Assembly (NCBI GenBank): GCA_015680685.1
Contig: MNCI01015499.1
Span: 2,504,289-2,568,288 of the forward strand
Direction of reading: 5' to 3'
Length of the DNA: 64,000 nt
Origin: Gnetum montanum
Lineage: Eukaryota > Streptophyta > Gnetopsida > Gnetales > Gnetaceae
Below the pieces are notes generated by a model. It was not told where the DNA came from and did no database searches. It saw only the letters and a program-made list of their open reading frames with translations. The position numbers were made by a program, and so were the translations under genes. Shown one piece after another: positions 10,991-23,051 of this stretch; within the stretch, counting starts at the first letter, position 1, and each line of letters begins with the position of its first letter.

Positions 10991-13057
10991 AAGCCTAAAA
11001 GCCCAAATAAAAATTAGATGGTTAACATCTAATAAGTAAAACATTTCCTCAAACCAAGACAGGTTATTGTAACTACCACCTCGATGGATGGACAACCATG
11101 TTTCATTTTTTGAATCTCCTCCTTCCAAATCAATTATGATGAAGACAATCATCAGTGCTAACAATCCATATGGCTTCTTAGTTTTTCTATTTTTGTTTTC
11201 CACATTTTTGATTTTACAAGTTATCTATTTTACAAAATTTTTATTTTTGATTTTAAAAATTTTCTAATTTTCCACCATCGTTAATACCTTTAAACCTTTC
11301 TTGATTATTTTACACTTTATTATATATTTTACTTTATTTTTTTTGTTCAAGTGTGATATTTCATCACTTTTGCTAATAAAATTGCTTTATTGCCATAGGA
11401 CACATTGCCAGTATTGCTATTTACTAATGATGGTTTGTGCTTAATGTTGTGATTGTTGATGTCTAGTTTCTATTTTTGAATTTTGATGTCTAATGACTAT
11501 GACATGGTTTATTTTTCATAGAATAGGTAGTGAGTCCACATCATTCACCCATCCAATAAACTCTATGGTTTTCCTTATTCTAGAAATTTGAGATCCCTTC
11601 TATTAAAGAAGTTTTTAATTAATCAGTGACCTTGGTAGTTTCAAAATTAAGAAAGATTCAAAATTTTGTAAAGGGTATGACTTCAAGAGGACTTAATACT
11701 CTTTATACTCTTCTACTTTCTTGAGTGTTTTTCATGGACTTCTTATTGTTCCATTTCAACTAGTAATAGGAAGTCAAATAAAGTCTTTGCATGACGTGGT
11801 TCCCATCCAAAAATCACAAAAAAAGAAAAAAGAAAAAAATAAAAACATGATGGGAATTCAAAGCACATCCCTTAGACAAATAAATGGGCTACAAGCACTA
11901 GTTATGAGCCTAGAAAGACATGCACCCATGCCTAAAGGTCCCCTCTAACTAAGGCCTTTTCTCACTTCCTACTTCTCTCTTTTCTTCTCTTTATGGAATG
12001 GTGGTTGTTTTGTGTAAGTTCTCTCATGTCTCATGTTGGTGGACTAGTCTTAGAGTGGTGATGTGAAGACACTAAAAGAGGCTAGTTTTGGTCTAGAATA
12101 AGGATGGATCTTCTCAGGTCATTTTAAACACAAATTCCACAAGGGAATTCTTATGACCTTAATTCAAAATTTCATTCCATCTTCTTTTTCATCCATCCAT
12201 GCTACCATAACTCACCTCACTACCAAGTTCTATGTTATGCTCTATGTCTTGGTCTAATGTGTTTGAATTCTTGGATAGAATCTTCTTGGTTAGTCCTTAA
12301 CTTTTCATGACCATTAATCAACTGTGGGGCCTACAAACTCCTTAGTGGAGGTTATGCAAGGGCAAAAAAGACATGAACCTACTATGGAAAGAACCTACTT
12401 GCATAGCTCTTGGTTTTATTAGTTAGGTTCGTTACCTTAGACATTGCTACAATCATATCTTTCGCATATTCCATTATGTATTCTGCTCAGTGCTCCTTAA
12501 CCTTTTATTTCATTCACCCCTTGAATCAATTTTCTCCATTTTCCAAATTTATGAGCTCCAACACGCTCTTCTCATGTTTTCATACTAAATCATCGCCTTT
12601 TAAGCTTTCATTTAACCCAAATTTCATTGAAAAACTCTTTGTATTTTGTAAGATTGACCAAAGTCAATGCTCGTCTACGATGGTCAATAGTTGCATCAAT
12701 GAGGCCTCATTGATGTAGCCAATCATGTCAACTACAGTTATTGGAGGTAAGCTCTTTATCGTGGGGCCGCAAACCTTAAGGTTTCTGATGAAAATTTTTA
12801 AAATTTTTCTAACTTCCCCAAAGGGTTAATAACCTTAACAATATATAAGCATCAATTTTTTCGAGAGACAACCCTTTCAACAACCTTTGGGATGATTTAT
12901 TATCAATAACACATAAATAAAATAATGATTAGAGTAACTAAATCAACCATAATCACAACTTAGCCAAGTGTAACTATCCTAAAGAGATAAAGGTATCCCA
13001 ATTGCTTCATGTTACACAATGATTGCTAACCCATGGTCTTATTGTAATTATAGATAG
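10991..13057 (+). other. E1 spacer between integrase and ORF3
   Basis: No long frame. AT-rich runs of TTTTATTTTTGATTTT type occupy 11170-11350. From about 11640 the text aligns with the reverse complement of E4 at 48660-49200: the phrases GGGCTACAAGC, CTAGAAAGACATG and CCTACT..GGAAAG..CC occur in the same order. A perfect 22-bp palindrome is at 12694-12715, and a TATA-like ATATATAAG lies at about 12841-12849, so an internal promoter for ORF3 is possible. The spacer is cut at 13057 by Element 2 and continues at 38159. Confidence 0.65.
12694..12715. promoter_or_regulatory. 22-bp perfect palindrome, LTR-like motif
   Basis: Arms CATCAATGAGG and CCTCATTGATG meet at AGGCCT with no mismatch. A near copy with two mismatches lies upstream of the TATA box in the E1 5' LTR (about 4029-4054). 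Position and similarity suggest a U3-type regulatory site duplicated into the spacer. Confidence 0.5.
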
Positions 13058-13733
13058 TGTCACCAGGTGAATCACAACGGAAAATTTTTCACCAGGTGAT
13101 AGTGCTAAGTGCTTAACTTAGCTAGCTACTCACAACGATATGTAGCGATGCTTAAGCACAGGAGGAACACACTTACTAGAAAACTACCAACCTTTACTCA
13201 CAAAGGAATATATTACATGTATAGGAGGTTGCCCAAATGTGAGCAGCACCTCTTGTATTTATAGGCACAGGCATACCTAGCCTGGCCAATATGCTCCTAT
13301 GACTGGTGGTACGAATCTATTACTTGCATATCCAACATGGAGTATGCACGTAACCTGTTGCCGGTTCTGTCTTCCATCTGCTTCATCCCAATTGGTGATA
13401 GTAGATGTGCATGCACTACATCTAGAGGAATCCAACTATAGCCCCCTTGCATGCATTGCAGCTAGCTTCATGTAGAGGTAACAGATGTGCATGTGCTACA
13501 TCTAGACAAATCCAGCTATAGCCCCTTCACATGCATCCCACTTGGCTTCATCTATCTTGGTAGCTCCAATTATCCAACACACTTGCTATGCATGCCATCC
13601 AAGAGTGCATGCATGCGCTCCGCATTCATTTGCAACCAAAAAATGTCTTTCCACACCTAGGGCATGGACCAATCATAGCTCATGCCAGCTTGCACACGAG
13701 CCTAGGACTATGGTAGCTTAAGAGGACATGACA
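13058..13733 (-). repeat. E2 3' LTR
   Basis: 676 bp, starting TGTCACC and ending GACA on the + strand. It aligns base for base in length with 37483-38158, with perhaps one difference in eight by eye, mostly transitions. TATTTATA at about 13255-13262 is a TATA box on the - strand. Confidence 0.92.
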
Positions 13734-13749
13734 AACCCACCCCCACCAA
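13734..13749 (-). promoter_or_regulatory. E2 polypurine tract
   Basis: On the - strand this reads as a G-rich purine run (TTGGTGGGGGTGGGTT) ending exactly at the 3' LTR, the expected place for the plus-strand primer. Confidence 0.75.
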
Positions 13750-13990
13750 ATGAATTTGACATCCTCATTGGAAGTCCTTCTAAGTAGAGTTTGATTAACT
13801 CCTTGAACTTCCATAAGGTAATGTCATCTTCCCATGTGGCATCCTCTTCACTATAACCCTTCCAATGGACTAAGTAGTTGGTTTGCTGATTCTTTCGAAT
13901 AGTACCTTCAGTCTGATGGCTATGAATCCTCTCATTCATTCTTCAAAATTCCTTTTGAATGCCAGGAGGGATTCTCTTGACTTATTGCCT
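13735..13990 (-). pseudogene. E2 integrase C-terminal chromodomain
   Basis: The frame on the - strand from 13939 downwards reads NYLVHWKGYSEEDATWE followed by a helical tail KFKELIKLYLEG. The aromatic positions Y, W and the Y/W-E end are the chromodomain cage pattern. Its place, right after integrase and next to the polypurine tract, marks a chromovirus. The frame is open, unlike most of this element. Confidence 0.9.
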
Positions 13991-14164
13991 TGCTACATCC
14001 TCATAAAATTGTTTGATGTAGCTCACATGAAACATTGGATGGAGTTTCATCCACTCTAGAAGTTTCAATTGATAGGCCACATTGCCTACCCTCTTCAGAA
14101 CCTCAAACGGTTTGTTGTACCTCTGGAGAAGGCATTTGTGGTACTATTTATTAGTGACCTTCTT

Positions 14165-15110
14165 CTAAATTTGGGGAGTAAGTCTCAACATGACCTTATC
14201 CCATTTATTGAACTCAACTGCCCTCCAATTTTGATCAGCATACTTCTTCATGCGCCTTTGCACCTTGGCTAAGTTGTCTTGAGCTTGCTCATATAATTCT
14301 TGCTTATCGTGTGCAAAGTGATACATTGCTAGGAAATTCCCTTGCAACTTTGATTTTGCCACCTCCAATGGCATTATGGGTTGATGCCCAAAGAACAACT
14401 TTGTAGGACTCAATCCTGTTGAAGAAGTTTGATGTAAGTTATAGCAGAATTGGGTAGTGCAACCCAATTCCCCTAACTTGTGGTTATAAAGTGGCAAAAA
14501 TAATCTTCAACCAAAGCATTCATTTACTTATTTTGTCCATATTTTTGGGGATTGTTGGCTATGGAAAATTTTAATTTCAAGCCCATTAAAGAGAACAACA
14601 CCATCCAAAACTTTCCTATGAACTGGGCATCCCAGTCACTTACAATATTCCTTGATACCCTGAATACCTTTACCACATGTCGAAAGAAGAGTTTAGCAGT
14701 TGTTTCTATAGTGCATGCTTGAGGTGCAGCTACAAACACAACATATTTAGAGAACTGATCCACCACAAACAATACCAATGCATTCCCATCCACCTGTGGG
14801 AAGCTAGTGATGAAATCCATGGAAATAGACTCCCATGGTCTTTCTAGGATTGGAAGTGGTTGAAGAAGCCTAGCCTACTTCTTCTTCTCTATCTTGTCTA
14901 GTTGACACACTAGACAGGTTCTCATATAAAATTCCACATCCTCTTCCATCTTGGGCCAAAAGTAGCCTTGAGATAGAAGAGCTAACATTCTCTTTACCCA
15001 TGGGTGTCCAGCCCATTGGGTATCATGGTTTTCCCTCACGAATTCATGCCGTAGTCCCCCACCCTTAGGAACATACAATCAGCTACCCTGAGCATACAAA
15101 AGATCAGCCT
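14165..15110 (-). pseudogene. E2 integrase, decayed
   Basis: The H2C2 zinc region at 15078-14875 reads HDTQWAGHPWVKRMLALL, GYFWPKMEEDV and C-x2-C (TCLVCQLDK). The catalytic core at 14820-14524 has MDFITSFPQ (first Asp) and VSDWDAQF (second Asp). The region of the third acid is broken (NNPQKYGQNK then stop). A long C-terminal frame is open at 14497-14165 (LGELGCTTQFCYN to LRLTPQI). Two frame breaks separate the three open pieces. Confidence 0.85.
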
Positions 15111-15259
15111 CAAGCTAATATTTTCTTACAATGGCCTCATGCACATGTTCTTCAAGTTGAAAATAGGTCTTGTCTACTTTCGTAGCTTCCTTCACCTTGT
15201 CGACAAAGTTTGAGCGAACTATCATCAATGCAACTACGTAGGCTTGAACTTCCTTTTGA

Positions 15260-15740
15260 GTTAGTACATCTGCTATTTGGTTCTCTCACCCAGGTTGATA
15301 AACCCAATCGAAGTTGAACTCTATAAGGCACTCCTACCACCTTGCTTACTTTGGGAAGAGCTTTTTTTGATTGTGAAATAAGTATTGGTCACATTATCTA
15401 TGACCATTGTGAACTTTGTTTTCAATTAGTAATGCCTCCAGACATTCAAGCAGTGCACCACTGTGGTCATTTTCTTTTTGTAAGTAGTATATTGTTACTC
15501 TACATCCTTTAGCTTCCTACTCTCAAATGCAACTAGATGTTCCTCTTGCACTAGGACTTCACTAATTGCTTAATCGGATGCATCAGTATGAAGTTCAAAG
15601 AGAACTTCAAAGTTGGGCAACCACAGCACCAATTTTGATGTCATAACTTTCTTAATTTGTTTAAAGGCCTTTTGACAGGCCTTTGACCAAACCCATGTTT
15701 GGTTTTTCTTCAGTAAATTGGTCAAGGGGGCTACCTTCCT
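15260..15740 (-). pseudogene. E2 RNase H, heavily decayed
   Basis: Between RT and integrase on the - strand. Only blocks remain: a connection region near 15700 (NMGLVKGLSKGL), and a tail near 15340-15260 that reads EFNFDWVYQPG and ENQIADVLT, the usual link (Q-P-G then N-x-x-A-D-x-L) between RNase H and integrase. The catalytic residues cannot be followed through the stops. It is assigned mainly by position. Confidence 0.6.
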
Positions 15741-15789
15741 TGTGTAGACTTCAATGAACTACTGATAATAGTTTGCAAGTCCTATCGTA

Positions 15790-16640
15790 ATTTAGGCATC
15801 TTCTTTGGAGCAGGCCACTCCACAATCGCCTTCACTTTTTGGTCATCCATCTAAATGTTCTCTTTTAATATTTGGTGACCTAGAAATAAGATCTCCTAGA
15901 CATCGAATTCACATTTTTCTTTTTTTACATACAATTATTTTTCTCTTAGCCTTGAGAAAACTTACCTCAGGTGTTCTACATGAGCCTCCAGACTTTCGCT
16001 ATACACCACAATATCATCTAGATAGATGACCACTGATCTATTTAGGAAATCATATAGCACATCATTCATCAAATTACAAAATGTGGCAGGGGCATTAGTG
16101 AGCCCAAATGACATCACTAAGAACTCAAAAGAGCCATAATGAGTTACATACACTATTTTTGCTTCATCCCCAATAGCAATACACACTTGTTAATACCCAT
16201 ACCTCAGATCTAGTTTGGTAAAATACCTAGTTTTTGCCAAATGATTAAATAAGTCTACCACATTTGGCACTGGGTACTTATTTTTTATGGTGATCTTGTT
16301 CAGTGCTCAGTAATCTATGCACATCTACAGCATTCCATCCTGCTTCTTTTGAAAGAGCACCAGTGCTCCATACAGTGCCTTCGAAGGTTGAAGGTAGCTA
16401 GCCTCCAACAGCTCATCCAACTACTTGTGCAACTTAGCAAGCTCCATGGGGGACATACGATATGGAACACTCACAAGTGGCCTGGCCCCTAGTTCCAACT
16501 TTATTTGGTGGTCTACCTTCCTCCTGGGAAATAAGACCTTAGGTAGCTCTTGTGGCATCATAGTTGCAAATTTTGTCAGTGGATCCCCCAACAATAAAAT
16601 ACTTCCATTATCTAGTTCTCCTTGATCTCCACCAAGGTAG
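15790..16640 (-). pseudogene. E2 reverse transcriptase, palm preserved
   Basis: Reading down from about 16640: SVPYRMSPMELAKLH near 16470, then QPSKALYGALVLFQKKQDG, and TKLDLRYGY. An open stretch at 16186-15962 carries GSFEFLVMSFGLTNAPATF and IYLDDIVVYSES. The catalytic YLDD box (16013-16024) is intact. Stops again fall where Gln or Arg is expected (for example before VCIAIGD). Confidence 0.85.
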
Positions 16641-17215
16641 CCAGCATAGTGACTTCACCCCTTTTTATCCCCCATTTGTTTAAGATACTAACTAAAACAT
16701 CAGTTTAGGCTCTTTACATTTGATGGAGATGAAGTTGGGTTGCCTTTCATTGATAATTAGCATTCCCCCCAAGTGTGATGCCACAAAAGCTTTGGCCCTT
16801 ACAAAGAATTCAAACACCAAAATCAATTCAAAGTTGTCTAAAGGAATGGCCATAAATTTATAATTGTCCTCCTAGAGGCCAACTTTGAGAGGAGAAGAGG
16901 TCACACTATGCACTAGCTATGCCCTTGAATTCACCAACTTTACCTTGCTCTGGCTCTTAGCAACGGTCAAGCCAAGTTTCACCACTAACCGCTGTGATGC
17001 AAAGTTGTTCATTGCTCCCATATCCAACCTTACAATTGCCTTCTGTCCATTGAGGAAGACCTCTACGAACATTAGCTTGTTGGGTGGGCTAGGCTTTTGG
17101 CAAGTAAGGATGTTCAACAACTATAATGGGTTACACTTCATGTTCATGTTATTGGCCTGTCCCTCAGCTTCCTCTTGATGTCTGAGAGTCATGAGCCTCT
17201 CTCTTGATGGACAGT
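16641..17215 (-). pseudogene. E2 Gag tail and aspartic protease
   Basis: The - strand frame from 17215 reads CPSRERLMTLRHQEEAEGQ, which completes the Gag zinc knuckle interrupted at 36485. The open frame 17120-16917 is the protease: NKLMFVEVFLNGQKAIVRLD then MGAMNNFAS. The catalytic D is kept, but the D-S-G triad reads D-M-G. Downstream, FELILVFEF and PNFISIK remain from the C-terminal half before the RT. Confidence 0.8.
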
Positions 17216-19348
17216 TGTAGCGATCAAAAATGTTGGTGGCTGAAATACCAAGAGGTTGCTAGGTGTATAGCCTAACCCTGGATCTATGTGAGGGCTGTGC
17301 TGGAGAGAAACGAAAACATGGTGCCCTGAACAGTCTGGTCAATCAGACAGGGACTTAGTCGATGTACGATAACCTTTTGTAAACATTTATTTTTGGAGGT
17401 AATGTATGCAAGTTGAAACGATAATCGAAAAATGTAGAGTGGTAAAAAATAATGCAAGATATGATAACAGCACACAAAAAATGAAATAGGCTTGGGTGAA
17501 AAAATGCACTACCCCAAGATCTGGGATTTGATCTTTGTTTTGGTTGGAAGGTGTACAATTAATGTGCAATGCTAGAGGGGCACATCTTTCAATAGAGCAG
17601 TATGATCACAGGTCCTTGAATTACAATCGATAGCTTGCTTCCAAGAATCCTTTATTCATAAGTCTCTTTTTGAAGCCAATTGCTAAAAAGCCAAATGCCA
17701 AGAATGCTAATCGCGAAAAAACCAAAATGCCAAAAGAAAGCCAACGATGCTAAAAGCCAATTCTCAAAGCCAACTAATATCCAAAAGAGTTCTCCAAAAG
17801 CCAACCAGAAGCCAACCCCTTGAATGTTGTTTGCCAGGGTATTTATAGGACCACGAGCAGGAGAAAAACGTGGTTTGGATGCCACGTGTTCGGGGTCCCA
17901 TAGAGTACAGACGTGACCATGTTATGCTGCTGTGTATTGTTGCTATGATATGACCATACAGCTAAAAGTGCATGTGCCAAAATCCAGAAAGCATGCCATG
18001 TTTGTTACCAGGAGGAAATGCTAACAATGAATGTAAAGTGGAGCATGTGCTCTAGGACTACATCTCCTCTACTCTTGTGAGCAGAGTCAAGCGTAGAGAC
18101 AACTTTGGGGATTAATCAGGGGGTGCAAAATCAAGCAAACTTGCTATTGAAGAGATGCCAAGATGAGAATGATCATTGCCAACAAGTTCTAGAGCTAACC
18201 GAAGAAATCTTAATACTTTCAAGCAAGTGTTACACTTGTTACCCTGGCCAATGTGTCGGCGTAGTGTAAATAGCTGCACGCTACACTACGTTGCATAGCA
18301 TAGCGTAACCGATAGTCTAGGAAGAAGTTTTGCCTGAAAGCCAAAGATACCCGTCTAAGGCCTAGCCAGGGAAGTAATTGTAGCCCTATCTCTCATGCTG
18401 AAAAGTCTTCAAACCTACTAAGTTCATCCTTGGGACATTTTGTTGTTTTGCATCCTCGCTATGCTTTGCCATGTTATGTAGCGTAGCGTAGCATAATGGC
18501 CAATATGACATGCATCCTTGTCTGATTTGCAATGTTTTGTCAAGAGACCTAAGAGCTAAGTAGGGTAGGAAGTTTTGGAGACTGAAGTGTTGCTGAGTGC
18601 AATCCTCTTGCTGGAACCACTTGGCAGAGGGACCTTCATGCGTTTTGTCCTTGCTATGCTGCACAGTGTAGCATAGCGGGCTGAATCCTGACTCATTTTG
18701 CAAACATTTTTTCATAGGATGTTTGTCATGTCTTGGTGTGTTAGCAGAGCAAACCTATTTAATAGTTGAAGCAGGGGCAAATGCTTTTACCCCATTGGAG
18801 TTGTTTGAGTAGGAGTGTTGTTGAAGTACATCCCTGCTATGCTATGTTACGCTACATAGCATAGCATAGCATAGAACTTAGATTGAGATGATTCTTGATA
18901 GAATTCTCCACATTTTTCTATGTCATATCGCTCACATTTCAGGGATGAAATAGGGCAAATGCTCTGGAGGACTGAATTGTTATCAATTTGCATCCTAGAC
19001 ATCTGATTGGTCTCCTTAAGACTTACTATGTCGTGCAGTGTAGTGTAGCATAGTAGGCTTCTTTGTCAGAAAACTTGCCAAACCGTTTAGCTCATCTTGA
19101 ATACTTTTGGAAGCTCCTAGCGTGGTCCCTGGGTAGATCGTTAGCTGGGTCAAATGTCAAGCTGGGTAGGCTAGAGAGTTTAGCAAGCCTGTCAGCCCTA
19201 GAGATAGAAAACTTATTGGATTGTATGGTCTACCCCCAGTGCCTACATTGTTTGGACGGTCCATCGTGATGCTACACTTGTGGAAATCCTTGCTTGAATT
19301 TCAAGACTCTACTAAAGCATCAGGGTCCTAAAATTTTATGGTGTTTCA
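17216..19348 (-). repeat. E3 3' LTR
   Basis: Aligns with 34331-36484 from end to end. On the + strand it shows a cluster of AAAGCCAA motifs (about 17672-17815), TATTTATA at 17840-17847 (TATA box on the - strand), and then five spaced blocks of CTATGCTA/TAGCATAG type inverted repeats near 18290, 18485, 18665, 18850 and 19040. The last two bases are CA. Confidence 0.92.
17840..17847 (-). promoter_or_regulatory. TATA box in E3 LTR
   Basis: TATTTATA on the + strand is TATAAATA on the - strand. It is conserved in the partner LTR at 34953-34960. Confidence 0.65.
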
Positions 19349-20732
19349 ATGATCTCTCTTTGTTGACATCTAGAGGATTTGCCCGAGAGACGTTAACAAA
19401 GAATATGAAATACCATGAAGAAGAAGCCGGCAACATCACTCTCCTATGGCCACTCAGATGTTGCTTTGCTATGCTTGGGAGTACTAGGATAGTCATGTAA
19501 GGAAAAGGGGAAAAGGATGGATTTGAGAAAACAGGTTTGAGAAAGGAAAATATGTAACATAGCATGATTTCCAGTTGGAGTGCTCTTGAGGGAGTTAATG
19601 CACAGGGGCATCTTTCTTTGCTAGCTTTTGACCTCTCCTCGGAGTGCTTAGAGATGGTTGTTTTGAAACAGTTGTGGTGCCATTTGTTTTGAGCATTTTT
19701 TGTTGTTTGTTTTTTTTGCAATTTTTCTCTTTTGCATTTTTGTTCTTTTCTTCTGCTGTTCAACCATGTTCACTTGTCAACAACCTTATTGTTGTAGGAC
19801 AGGTGTTTCCTCCTCAAGATGAGTTGTGTTACATCCATGTGGGGCTTTGACCTACCTACAAATGCTTCCCATGAGGTGAGTTATGTTACGCTCATCATGG
19901 ATTTGGTAGTTGGACGTGTGGGAGGGCGTTATATGCATTAGGAAATCTTGTAAAGGAGATGTGAAAAATTGCGAGTATAAGAAATGAGGTCAAGTGGGTT
20001 GAGAGGGGGGGTAGGGTGTGCACTCCCAAGTAGCCAAGTTAATTAAGGTGATCACTTTGAAACAATGTAGTGTCTTGTAGTCCTGGTGAAACGCATCTCT
20101 GAATGACGCCATCTTGGCTTGTATCCTGCAAATACAATAGAGAGAAAAATAGAAGAAACAACCATCAAGTGAAGTGAGGGCAAGGTCCCGCTTGCTTTGG
20201 ATGCTGTTAGAGTTGCATGATGTCCAGAGCAGGAAGGATAGCTACGTTTTAATTGCTACTGGCTAGAAAGGTTGGCACTGAAGAGGCTAGGAGTGGTTGT
20301 GATGTGAGTGCTTAGGATTCCTTGCCCAAGGAAAACATCATGCAGTTTAGCTGTAAGGTGAGAAGCCTAACAGCTAAACATTTTTTGTGCTTGGATGGCG
20401 ATGAGGGCTAGAGGGTAGCAACTCTATGGCTAGGCCACAATAGTGCTGGGACTCTAGCAGCAAGTGCTGATGGCCAAGGCTACTACTAGGATGAGTGGTT
20501 GTGGTAGCGGTAGCTTCAGAAGGTCAACAAGATGTCAATTGACATCTACGAAAGATTAGCAAGATGCTAGGGGGGTGGTGTTGCATGTGTTCTAGAGAGT
20601 TTTTTCTTAGCATCTTGAATTGCATTCTAGAACTATAATGTCCTACCCTATGTTGTCTGGAAGTTGACACTGTGCACGCTTGCTTGTTTGTAGGGTTGTG
20701 GATGTGGGTTGGACAAGATTGCACTACAAACC
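19349..20732 (-). other. E3 3' untranslated region
   Basis: Lies between the minisatellite and the 3' LTR. I see no domain. CAAAGAGAGATCAT on the - strand next to the LTR (about 19349-19363) is the likely polypurine tract. Short open frames on both strands here (for example 19320-19763) have no recognisable features and differ in no way from chance frames. Confidence 0.6.
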
Positions 20733-21075
20733 TAGTTTAAGGTCTTGATAGACCATCAGATGTGCTGGTTTAAGGCCTTAGCAGACTATGATGTGCTAGT
20801 TTAAGGTCCTAGTAGACTGATGTGCTAGTTTAACATCGTAACAGATGGTGATGGGCCAGTTTAAAGTTGTGGTAGACCATGCTATGGGTGCCAGTTTTAC
20901 ATCGTAGCCTAAGGATGTACTATGCCAGTTTAACATCATAGCAAATGAGCTGGGCTAGTTTATAGTCATAGCGGACTATCATTGCTAGTTTATAGTCATA
21001 GGGAACTATTTTTGCCAGTCTTACATCGTAGCGGACGATCTTTGCCAGTTTTACATTGTAGCAGATGATTATCTT
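20733..21075. repeat. E3 minisatellite, about 11 units of 29-35 bp
   Basis: Each unit starts [AG]GTTT[AT]AGG or AGTTT[TA]ACATC and continues TAGCAGAC-like, then TGTGCT or TTTGCC. I count eleven units, diverged but in register. It lies just after the integrase C-terminus. The same core (CTAGTTTAAGGTCTTAGCAG) recurs at 24711-24845 and, more loosely, at 29994-30220 in the same element. Confidence 0.8.
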
Positions 21076-21109
21076 ACCTTTCTCTATACCTGATGTAATC
21101 CTTTACGTT

Positions 21110-22535
21110 AGACATAGTATGGCTTGAGATACAAATGGTTGACAGGATTTGCGAATTTGTTGCCATCCATATTAGCTAGTTTGAAGGCCTCGTTATCATA
21201 GGCTTTCGTGACCACAAAAGGACCTTCCCAGTTGGCTGAAAATTTATTTACATGTTCACAAATAACTTTGAGGACTAGGTTCCCTTTCTTAATTGGCCGT
21301 TGATGTAAATTACAATGGTGCTTTTCTCATTGCTTCTCCTGGTACCATTCGATGCGATCAAGTGTTCAGGTACGCTCCTCCTCTATGGAGTCAAGATCAA
21401 TGACCCTTGCCTCATTGTTCTGAGCCTCATCTAGTACATTTAAGAGGATCATTCGAAGTGATGGAACCTACAATTCAAGAGGTGACACTGCTTTAGATCC
21501 ATAAATGAGATTGTAAGGAGTTTTACTTGTAGTCATTCTACACATCTTACAGTAAGATCATAACACGTAGAGGATTTGCTCATGCCATCGCCTCTTACTA
21601 CTGCTAAGCATCCTTTTAAGTAGGTTGATGATGGCTTTGTTTGTTGCCTTTGCTTGATCGTTTGCTTGTGGGTAGTATGGTGATGAAAAAGATTGCTTGA
21701 TGCCAAGATTATTGCAAAAGGTTCAGGTTTCCACGCTACTAAATTGTGGGCTATTGTCTGTTACAATAGTCATGGGAAGACCAAACCTTGTTACTATGTT
21801 ATCCAAGATAAAGTGACAAACCTGTTGAGATGTAGTCTTTCTCAGGAAAATATCCTCCACCCACTTCGTGAAGTATTCAGTTGCGATGATTATGAAGCTA
21901 TGTCCTGTGAAAGACTTAGGTGTGATGGGTCCTATAATGTCTAGTCCTTATTGTTGGAATGGCCACGTAATCTATGTAGGATGTAACTCAATAGAAGATA
22001 CATGTATGAGATTCACATGGCATTGACATACATCACACATCCTAACTTTGGCATGGCAATCTCATTCGATGTAAGGCTAGTAATACCCTAGGTGTCTAAT
22101 TTTTGCTACCATAGCCTTAGGGGCTATGTGTCCTCCACATAGTCCCTCATGGACTTCATTGACAATTTTCTATGCTTCTTCCCCACAAACGCAAGTTAGC
22201 AATATCCCATCAAAGGAGCGTTTGCATAAGGTGTTATCTCCTATGAGGACATACTGTCGAGCTCGCTTTTGGATTGCATCCTTTTGCGCGAATGTCAAGC
22301 CATGTGGGGGTTTGCCATGTTGAAGGTAAGCCTTAATGTTGGCATATCACTCTTGGATATCTATTACACTAATAGATGCAATGTTTACCACTTGAGTAAT
22401 AGGATCTATGCATTCTATTATCGAAGCAGGCAAAGTGGCAAACAAGTGCGATGGCACATTCAATGCTAACATAGCTAATGCATTAGCTACGATGTTCTCA
22501 TTGCAAGGTACATGTTGAATGTCCAATGTTGCAAA
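21110..22535 (-). pseudogene. E3 integrase, catalytic Glu lost
   Basis: A nearly continuous frame on the - strand: tether (NENIVANALA) near 22490, H2C2 zinc region (HEGLCGGHIAPKAMV, GYYWPYIE, C-x2-C) near 22160-22020, and core with GLDIIGPITP near 21925, VTDNSPQF near 21760 and YYPQANDQAKATNK near 21650. The third acid of the D-D-E triad reads Lys (AAG) where Glu is expected (QAEATNK in relatives), a G-to-A change. The C-terminal part continues through HCNLHQRPIKKGNLVLK to about 21110. Few stops: this is the best preserved coding region in the window. Confidence 0.88.
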
Positions 22536-23036
22536 CTATTTTAGTAGACTCTTAGCTAGATCGCAATAAAGTTGGAAGTGTGAAGCCTTGCAAGCATAGA
22601 CTTCAGCGATCTGGTTGACAACTAATTGTGAATCGCCTTGGACTACCAAATGTTGAATCTTTAGCTCTTGGGCTACTAAGAGGTCCCTGAGGAGTCCTTC
22701 ATACTTAGCTACATTATTCGTACAAAGGAACGTGAAGCAATAAGAAAAGGGTCGAATTTCCCTAGAGGGAAATGTTATAACTACGGTGGTGTGTCCACCT
22801 CTTGTAGTTGAAGTGCCATCAAAGTGTAAGCTTACTTCAAAATATGATGGTACAGAGTTTAGGCTATTGATGTGTTCATTTTGGAATTTGGGTTCTATTA
22901 TTACTTGATCATCAATGGGTGACGTTGTAAGCTGTGTGGCTATTGTTTGACCCTTTGTTGATGATTGGGCTACATAATGAAAATTGAATTCCGCCATTAT
23001 TGCTTTCCATCGGGCTATCCTACTACTCTCGTACAA
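22536..23036 (-). pseudogene. E3 second (archaeal-type) RNase H, open frame
   Basis: A 166-codon open frame. It begins in the tether (ARWKAIMAEFNFHYVAQSS), then has SLHFDGTSTTRGGHTTVVIT (first Asp in a F-D-G loop), CTNNVAKYEGLLRDLLVAQ (catalytic Glu) and VVQGDSQLVVNQI (second Asp). The F-D-G, N-N-x-x-x-Y-E and G-D-S pattern is that of the extra RNase H described in Tat-lineage plant elements. In relatives this domain sits between RNase H and integrase, as here. Confidence 0.9.
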
Positions 23037-23051
23037 GTTTATTGTGATAGC

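Noticed and set aside
17644-17885. Minus-strand frame with Trp/Phe repeats (also 34702-34998)
   Set aside because: It is in the E3 LTRs and arises from the repeated AAAGCCAA motif read backwards. It is not a protein.
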